NCBI GenBank assembly: GCA_009602725.1
Contig: WELB01000001.1
Coordinates: 1,924,944 to 1,986,883 of the forward strand
Origin: Spirogloea muscicola
Taxonomy: Eukaryota; Streptophyta; Zygnematophyceae; Spirogloeales; Spirogloeaceae
Direction: 5' to 3'
Length of the DNA stretch: 61,940 bases
Part shown: one piece after another, positions 55,168 through 61,940 of the stretch
Numbering within the stretch: the first letter of the stretch is position 1
How the letters are laid out: each line of letters opens with the position of its first letter
Notes under the pieces: model-generated
What the model was told of the DNA's origin: nothing
What the model saw: only the letters and a program-made list of their open reading frames with translations
The model's database searches: none
Program-made: the position numbers and the translations under genes

Positions 55168-55480
55168 CATCACCTCTACTAAGCTGACCCGCTCAGTAAT
55201 CTCGAGTCAGCATATGGGAGGTCGCTACATTGATGCCGGGATTCAAAACAGCAGCTTTTGAAACTGATGGGTTTTGAGAGGGAGCTTCGGACACCGGGGA
55301 CCCACTTCAACGAACCTAGCATCTCCGACCTGCGGCTGCTTAGCAGAGGTTACTGAGTGAGTCGTAGCTGCTTTGTTTCTGTTTCTTAGCGCTTCCCCTG
55401 GCCCCCTTCTCGTACTCTATTCATTCTTTTTCGGGCTGGCTTTTCCAGCCCCCTATTCTCAATGGGCGAGCACTTTCTTC
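55168..55480 (+). repeat. Family C copy 3 followed by family A copy 3
   Basis: 55168-55220 carries ATCACCTCTACTAAGCTGAC then CCGCTCAGTAATCTCGAG (family C). 55318-55360 is identical over 43 bp to 16818-16860. The family A hairpin GGGCTGGCTTTTCCAGCCCC is at about 55433-55452, followed by CTATTCTCAATGGGCGAGCAC. Confidence 0.85.
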
Positions 55481-55944
55481 GGAGGTAGATGGACCGAGGG
55501 CCCCCGGACACCCGAACGCGCGAGGGTGTCCCCGAGACTACCGGACCTGCCGGCGGGCCCGGCCTTCACGTGCGGCTCCGGGCGGTGTCGGGCTGGGGCC
55601 ACGCCTCCCTGCCATTAATGCGCGTCGCCGTGGCGACCGCACGACGCGCCCGGGCGCGTGGTGAGGCGCACGTGCTTTGGAGCGGGCTCTCCCGCGTGCC
55701 GATAGCCGTACGGCCTGACCTTGTCGGGACCTCCCGCCCAAGCACGCACCGTACACGTGGCGTCGGAGAGCGCGCCACGCGGCAGGCACGTGGGCCCCGA
55801 CCCGCCGGCACCCCGGGCCTGCCGGGGTTTCTCCCCGGCCCGCCCCCCCAACCCTCGATGGGCGAGCCCTTCTTCCCCCAACCCCGGAGTCGCGCCCCCT
55901 CCAGCTGCTCCTCCCCAGAGATGGACGCTTCCAGGAGAGGGGGG

Positions 55945-56040
55945 TGGCTGTGGGAGGCCAGCCCAGACCAAGTGAAGAACCCCAGGCGCTCCCGAGAGGA
56001 GCGCCTGGCTTTGTGCACTGGCTGGCTGTTACGGCCATCA
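55945..56040. repeat. Hairpin-repeat ends flanking a perfect 11-bp hairpin
   Basis: GTGGCTGTGGGAGGCCAGCC at 55945 and GGCTGTTACGGCCATCACAG near 56025 resemble the ends of the dispersed elements. Between them CCAGGCGCTCC (55982-55992), loop CGAGA and GGAGCGCCTGG (55998-56008) form a perfect hairpin. Confidence 0.6.
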
Positions 56041-56185
56041 CAGCTAGCGTACCTCTACTGGAAGAGCTTGTGTCTCCCCTTGCAGCCGCTCTTGTCATAT
56101 CAGCAGCCGCACTTTCTCCAATAACCCGGCCTCGTTCCGCGCTAGCCGCCGCGAGGCCCCCTCCAAACCCGCCGCCGCGCCCGCC

Positions 56186-58633
56186 ATGGAGTTGCTGCTG
56201 CCCCGCCCGCGCAGGCCCCCGCCGCCGCCGCCGCTCCCGCAGGAGCTGCCGCGGCACCTCTACAACTACCAGCAGCCCCAGCGCCTCCCCCAGCAGCTGC
56301 ACCTGCAGCGCCAGCTCCTTGGCCTCGAGGCCCTCCTGCGTACGGCCGCCGCCGGCGAACAGGGCTTGGAGGCAGCGCTCTGCCCCGGCTCCCTGCGCCC
56401 GGACACGCCCGGCACGGCCCGCTCCAACGTCTGCCCGGACCGACACTGGCAAGCGCTCGACGAACGACCGCTGCCCGCTGTTTGCAGCGAACGTGGGCTG
56501 CGAGTGCCTGCCGGTCGAGCTGACCGGACAGCTGCTGGCCGACGTGCGGAGGCCCACATGCTGACACTCAATGCCACATGACTCTGCTCTGTAGGGATGT
56601 GGTCGAGCATGGCGGCCAAGACAACGCGCTCGCTGCTCAGCGCCTGCAAATGCGGATGCTCTCGAGATGTCCGCCTACTCCCTTGCCATATGCTCCTTCA
56701 CAATGCACGTCGGCCAAATACCACCAGGACGAGGCCAACAATGTCAGCAGCAGCATTGGTGGCGCAAATGTACAAGACAAGCAAGATGGATGGTGTCAAG
56801 ACCTCATTGGCAGCGTGGTGGAGCAGCCGAGGCTGGCTGACCCTCTCACTTTCCCGCCTTTCTCGGCTGGCGGCGTCCATTTTGACTACGAGTCCGCCCA
56901 GCCAGATCCCTTGCAGTCGTGTGCGCTAATAGCTGCCGCCATGTCGCCACTGCAGGTGCGCAAGCCACCAGCAGTCGGCTCTCCCTCACTTGTGTTCCGC
57001 GCCCCCCTTTCCTTGCACTTGTTCGCCCTCCAGCTCGCCTCACCACCACTTGTCTGTCGAGCAGGAGGTCCTAGGGGCAGCCTGCGCCAGGCGACCACCC
57101 TCCAAGAACGGCGAGTACTGCCAGCCCGACTGGTACTCAGCTTGTTCTACGGCGAGCAACGTCAACAACTGGATGCGGGATGCCCTGCTCGCAAGCGCAG
57201 CTTCCCAGCAAGCTCATTCTGACGAAGCAGCATCGCAGCTCAACGCCAAGTACGTGGCAGCTGCCAGCTTGCCAGCTCTAAACTTACACACAGATGCTGT
57301 AGGAGCAGCCCGGCAGCCCTGCATGGCAGACTATCTGGCCTGGCATACACCTGCTTCCCTTCACCCACTCTCATGGAGTACTCACTCAATGCAGCTGCCT
57401 CCGACCTGAAACGGAGCCCGCAACGCCGTCCAGCGTGACACACCTGCAGCCCAATCCCCCTGTTGAGGAGGCCGGCGGTGGCAGGGCCGGTGGCCACACA
57501 GAGAGCGATCACAGCGTCAATAGCTCCGCCGAGGAGGAGGACGTTGAGAAGGATCATGACTGCAAGGTGTCCAGGGCCGCAGGCTCCCCACCCGTCCTGC
57601 CAGACCGCAGGGCCCGGAGGCAAGTGGCATGCACCTGCTTCTTTGGTGCCCATCTCATCCAATGTCATGCAGCACGAGCAAGCTGAGGGCCAAAGCTGAT
57701 AATTCTGCAGGGATAGCAACCCATTGAAGCACAGACCCCCCCTAGCTTTGCTCACTTGCAAAAGACGTGCCTGGCTGACCATGAGCAGGATGCTGTCAAA
57801 CCGCGAGTCTGCGCGACGGAGCCGATTCAGACGGATGCAGCTACTTGCGACTCTTGAAAACGAGGTCAGTGCACCCACAACACTGCACACCGTGTTTTGT
57901 GTTCACAGTGGAGCCGGGGCCTATTTGCAGGCAATCTTGACATGTGCTGCTTCAAAGATAGAGCTCACCACTGCCATAGCTGTGGGCGGCGTGCCTGCGG
58001 CAGGTCAACCACTTGAGGAGAGAGGTGCAGGCGCTAGCCAGTAAAGCAGAGGAATCGCAGGCCCTGGCGGCCACGTACAAGGAGCTGGCAGCAAATTATG
58101 TTGTGGAGCTCCAGGTGCTCAAGGGCCTGCGCCCCTCAGGGGCTGTCCCTAACGAGGCGGCAGCTGTGGCCATCAGCCACGGCAAGCCGAGCACCTTGGC
58201 CACCAGGTAAGCAGCAAACTTAGAGTCACCTTCAACTTCTATCAAAGACAACCTGTTTCGTGCTAACCATGCGCAGCTGCAAGTATGCGGTATTGCACAC
58301 AGTGTATTAAAAACTGACGCCACATTGTGTTTGTTGACATGTGCCTGAAGGGTGAAGGCTGGAGGCCTGTCAAAGAAGACACCTACGCAGCACCCACAGC
58401 AGCAATTGACAGACAACGATAGACGGGTGCTGGAGGCACAGTGCCACAACGGGGAACATGTTGTGCATGGCTGCCCAAGCAGGAAACGTGAGGCACCAGA
58501 AATTGGTCTCCCAGCAAGCACCCCTGTGACGAAGCGGCTTCATCACCAGTGCGTGTCTGTGGTCGTGAAGCAGGAGCCCTGGACATCGACAGGCAGGCAT
58601 GCAGCCGAGGCCCCACTTACAGGACACGGGTAA
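56186..58633 (+). CDS. bZIP transcription factor
   Basis: Secure exons: 57065-57249 (EVLGAACARRPPSKNGEYCQ, SNVNNWMRDALLASAASQQA), 57395-57619 (VEEAGGGRAGGHTESDHSVN, SSAEEEDVEKDHDC; acidic), 57786-57864 or 57765-57864 (RMLSNRESARRSRFRRMQLL), 58004-58206 (VNHLRREVQALASKAEESQA, LAATYKELAANYVVELQVL) and 58351-58633. The basic region has the invariant N-x7-R (NRESARRSR) and runs into a leucine-zipper coiled coil. The C-terminal exon is Gln/Ser-rich and has VKQE, a sumoylation-type motif. Phase requires a GC donor (GAG|GCAAGT at 57620). The start at 56186 (MELLLPRPRRPPPPPPLPQE, Pro/Gln-rich) is in good context but its link to 57065 through 56870-56955 (FDYESAQPDPLQSCALIAAA) is tentative. A nuclear DNA-binding regulator; ACGT-box binding is typical of the family. 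Confidence 0.88.
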
Positions 58634-59287
58634 GGGATGCTGCCTGACGCTTGTTGTCATTAGAGTGGCATACCAAGTGTACACGTAAGCGGAGGTAGTT
58701 GTACAAGGGCAGCCTTTTCTAGTATTAGTTGCTCTGGAAGGAACAGAGCCTTCTGTTTTGTAAATATTATGGTCAAGCTTTAGCAGCTGCTGGTCAAGCT
58801 CTAGAAGTTGCCTTCGGCTTGGCAGGGTGCTTCTGCCCGCCCGTCTTGCTCATCCAGGTTTTCTTTGCTGCCGAAGGGGGGTACTGAGCAGCCCCTTCTA
58901 GCCTAAGCCGTTTCAGTGGGATGATAGCACCCCTTTGCCCACCTTTATATGAAAGTGGCTGGCCTTGACAGAAGCTCCTGGCTTAACAATTTGCCACTTC
59001 TTTAATTTAGCAAGTCAGAGTCAGCAGTGCTCACTTGGCCAAGGCCTCCCTGTCACACGTGTCCCGTTTCTGACTTGCAAATGATCGTACTCAGTGCAGC
59101 ATGATTTCGGCTCTAGTCTTGATCTTACCATCTCATCGTGCAATAGCACTAGTGTCTGACAAGGTCTAGTCGGGCACCTCCACGAGGGTAGCTACTGAGA
59201 ATGCGTCTCAAGAATCTCTTGTGAAGGAAGAAGAGAAAATGTAGGAGTGAGCCAGCATTCCATTATTTAATAGTCCCGAAGGAGCCC
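58634..59287. other. Spacer between convergent genes
   Basis: Two 3' UTRs. TGCTGGTCAAGCT is directly repeated at about 58769 and 58789; nothing else seen. Confidence 0.5.
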
Positions 59288-61490
59288 TTATTTTGTGCAA
59301 AGGTACACATAGTGGATGTCGGCATCGTCCCAAGTCATACCATGCCCAAGGCTACCGTCCTTTCCGACTATGATAGGTTCAAGAGTGTCTCGCTCGCTGT
59401 CTTCCTCCCTCGTAGACCCAGGCCGAGCTGCATGTCATTGGGCCCTTGAAATCAGAACAATGAGTTCTGCAATGTGTGGATGCATAAACAGTGGCATTGC
59501 ATTCCTGCAGCATTATACAGCTGTCAATTACGACGTCATAAAGATGCACAACAGGTGAGATTATAGGCAGCAAGTCTATGCGTGTCAGAAAAGGGCATGT
59601 GTTCTTCACACGATGTTATGAGGAGACAGCGGACTCTGCCTCTCTTGACAGTCTAATTGCTAGTAGAGGTTGTGAGCATATATGTTCAGCTGTGATGATA
59701 ACTTACGCAGGACATAAATATCGGTGCTCCACTGCAGCCCTGGCTGGGTGAGGTGCGATAATCGTGCTCGAGGATCACCATATGTGACCTGTGCAGCACC
59801 GCTGTGAATGTCAATCTCTGGGGGGGTAACCCAAGTGAGAACATGGTCCTCTCACAAAAGCCGAAGCTAATTACATCCAACAAAAGCTGCATGAAGGTGC
59901 ATGGTCCACAACAAGCAGAACTGCTGCAAAGGTCGTCTCACAAGAGGTTGCAATTTAAGAATAGGGAGACACATAAGAAAAGGGGGCATAACGCTCACAG
60001 TCATGTATACACCCCCATCAGCCAGCACCCTGCGCAAGTTCCAGGGAGGACAAGGCGTTGAATCCAAGCGTGATAGCTTCTATACAAGAGCACAAAGTTC
60101 TCCTGCTTCTTGTTGACAAGGCAAGGCAAGATTCCACTTCCTCAAGCCTGGCTTGGCAAGGGTAAGCCAGATGGTATACGGGCCTGAAAATTTCTAGCAG
60201 CATGGCTTTGGCATTGTCGTGGGCTTTGTCTCCGCACTGCGCTTGCCACGCTGCTGCAGCTCAGGCCCACAGCAAGCTATCCCCGTGTATGCTTCTGCAT
60301 TGTGACCAGCCTATTCAACAGCGAACAACTATGTCGGAGGACTGACATGACATTCAAGTCAGGCTTCCATGGGTAGCTCTTGTCTAAACACAAGGGCAGC
60401 TACTTCAGGTGCTGTCAGGCAAGAGTATCTCACATATCTGGCTTACCATCAACGAATCAAGTGTGCCTGCATTGACAAAGGGGAGGATGTGCTGATGCAT
60501 CGTCAGTCTCTGACTTGGATTTATGGAGAGCCAGACGAGGTTACTGCACTCTGACGAAGCTGCTTATACATCCCGCCTCCCAATCCATGTCCCACTCCTT
60601 TCCTCCCTCCTCTGCCCCACATCACTTAGTGTGTATGGCTAATTATATCTCGAGTGAGAATATACTCTGCACTCTATTTGCAACATGAGCTAGTTTCTTG
60701 TCACAGGTAAAGGATGGACACATACCCTTATCAATAACAGCTCCAAATGAGCAATTGCTAAAGACACCCAGGTTGCGTCCATCCATTTGCATATCTAAGA
60801 AGCAATTTACCATATTGTAACAACAAGCAGCAGTGAAATTTGTCAGACAACTGTCCAGGACTTGTAGTGCTGGTTAGCCTACACACTTGTAGGCAGCTGT
60901 GATGCAACCCTTTATTGTGTGATATTTCTAAAGACCTAGACAACAAGGTCAAGATCAAAATGATCTGCCATTGGTTTGTTAAAAAGCAGGATGGAGGAGT
61001 ACACTGTAGCTGGAGCATGCCAGCATGCTTCTCCTGCATGATGCGAATGCACACTTCCGATATATCAATGTTCACTATATCCCGATACCCATCGGCAACC
61101 ATGTCCAACGATAAATCTGCAAGGCGCAAACTGCAGGTGGTGTCAGAAATGGAGACAGGAGTCGAGCGCACCACTTACTCAGTAGCCTCGCCACAAGCTG
61201 ACCAACATATCTAACGTGCCGACACCTCTTTGACACAGTCGAGGAAGTGTGAAACCAAACTCAAAATGACCTCAATCCAGACCGTCAAAGAGCAAGCAGC
61301 AGGAGCATAGCCTGAGTGTGGAAGGTGCACCGGAGATGCCGCAGCCAACCATGAGGATGCGTGCGTGGAGCGGGACGAGCTTGCGCAGGAGAGGGCTGAG
61401 GCCGGCATAGCTCTGGTACCAGTCGAAGGCGTCGCTGTTCTTGGCGTACCGCTCGTCCCAGTACCGCGCCTCCCCGTAAGCCAGGCCCAT
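59288..61490 (-). CDS. SAM-dependent methyltransferase, METTL13/EEF1AKMT4 type, 7 exons
   Basis: Exons 61490-61331, 61116-61003, 60794-60726, 60253-60184, 60029-59999, 59788-59707 and 59427-59288: 666 nt, 221 aa, in phase. The N-terminus MGLAYGEARYWDERYAKNSD, AFDWYQSYAGLSPLLRKLVP is followed by SAM motif I (ARILMVGCGIS), DLSLDMVADGYRDIVNIDIS (motif II acidic residue in NIDIS), LQYMQMDGRNLGVFS, SFGAVIDK, CGDKAHDNAKAMLLEIFRVL, ADGGVYMTVTYGDPRARLSH, WSTDIYVLPRPGS and an ending DDADIHYVYLCTK. This order matches plant proteins related to METTL13/EEF1AKMT4 lysine methyltransferases. Unusually, the segment after VIDK reads AAWQAQCGD where relatives have GTLD. The 60184 donor is GC. A frame-compatible upstream Met at 61601 would add a presequence. 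Confidence 0.88.
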
Positions 61491-61940
61491 GCCAGAGCCC
61501 GCCCTCACTGGGGATGGTCGCCCTTGTCCCTCTGGTCGGGCTTGCCGCAGCAGGAAACGACCTCCCGAGGCGCAACAAGTCTGGAGACGCCCTCGAATCA
61601 CAAAGCGAGCTCAAAGTCAGCATGCGAAGGTCCTGGTTCCAGCTTGCTCGCCGCGCCGCCGAGCCTCTGTGTGGGCGCAGCTCTGACAGCTTGTCAGGGT
61701 GGAAGCCGCCTAAAGGTGTCCGCTGGGACCAAGAGAGAAGGCGTCGCACCTGCCAGGTGGGGCGAGGCGAGGGCCGGCCGTCACGCTCCAGAGGTGGGGC
61801 CGCAGCGGGGCGGCGACGACGGGAAGCGCAGCAGCGCGGCAGCAGACAGCAGGCGCCGGGCAGCGCGCCGGCGGTGGCCGTGGCGGACTGGCTCGCGGCG
61901 CCGGGCAGAGCGAGCCTGCCGGAGGACCGCCCGGGAGGGC
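61491..61940. other. GC-rich 5' flank of the methyltransferase gene
   Basis: Very GC-rich to the window end. The minus strand could encode an Arg/Ala-rich presequence, but no start or splice can be fixed. Confidence 0.4.

Noticed and set aside
1-61940. CRISPR array, prophage, operon or toxin-antitoxin system
   Set aside because: No regular spacer-repeat array; the genes are intron-containing and eukaryotic throughout.
1-61940. tRNA or rRNA genes
   Set aside because: Scanning for GGTTCGANTCC-type B boxes with cloverleaf context and for rRNA core motifs found nothing convincing.

Overview
The window is nuclear DNA of a green alga. The genes are intron-rich, with short GT-AG introns (about 60-500 bp) ending in TGCAG-type acceptors and a few GC-AG introns. 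First exons are GC-rich and look like transit peptides, while introns and spacers are AT-richer. Two early light-induced proteins (chlorophyll a/b-binding family) and a UVR+ApaG protein point to a plastid-bearing chlorophyte, perhaps trebouxiophyte-like; the genus cannot be told. No operon-like, tRNA, rRNA or CRISPR structure was seen. Gene models below were assembled by eye from splice sites, reading phase and family motifs.

Layout. 1-2.2 kb: pirin (+). 3.1-8.35 kb: a 14-exon von Willebrand A-domain protein of about 1072 aa (-), divergent from RPS13/uS15 (+, 9.0-10.5 kb) across a GC-rich shared promoter with telo-box-like motifs. 11.9-12.9 kb: TAF11 (+). 14.0-15.8 kb: UVR/ApaG protein (-), next to a 162-N gap. 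16-19.3 kb: dispersed repeats. 19.4-24.1 kb: tandem pair of ELIP genes (-), each with CACGTGG boxes about 410-435 bp upstream. 24.7-26.8 kb: seven-exon, possibly plastid-targeted protein (+). 27.2-28.1 kb: small membrane protein (-). 30.1-31.1 kb: 83-aa membrane protein with a GPYMNSGSKDVGPD tail (-). 32.2-32.6 kb: 94-aa protein resembling the tail of DRG-regulatory proteins (+). 34.8-37.1 kb: putative secreted cysteine-containing protein (+). 38.6-39.3 kb: 95-aa presequence-like protein (+). 39.8-42.6 kb: ZGPAT-like CCCH/Tudor-like/G-patch protein (-). 43.0-44.8 kb: FSH1/OVCA2-type serine hydrolase (+). 46.0-46.2 kb: first exon of an unknown gene (-). 46.36-46.41 kb: an assembly artefact (N + T35 + sequencing-adapter tail). 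46.4-56 kb: gene-poor and repeat-rich. 56.2-58.6 kb: bZIP transcription factor (+). 59.3-61.5 kb: METTL13/EEF1AKMT4-type methyltransferase (-).

The genes are ordinary nuclear housekeeping, light-stress and regulatory genes and do not form one pathway. The ELIP pair is the only clear functional cluster. The most unusual signal is a set of short dispersed repeats (about 130-180 bp) confined to spacers. They share a GGGCTGG-loop-CCAGCCC hairpin at one end and a TTACTGAGTGA / GACCTGCGGCTGCT module at the other, in both orientations, and match no element I can name.
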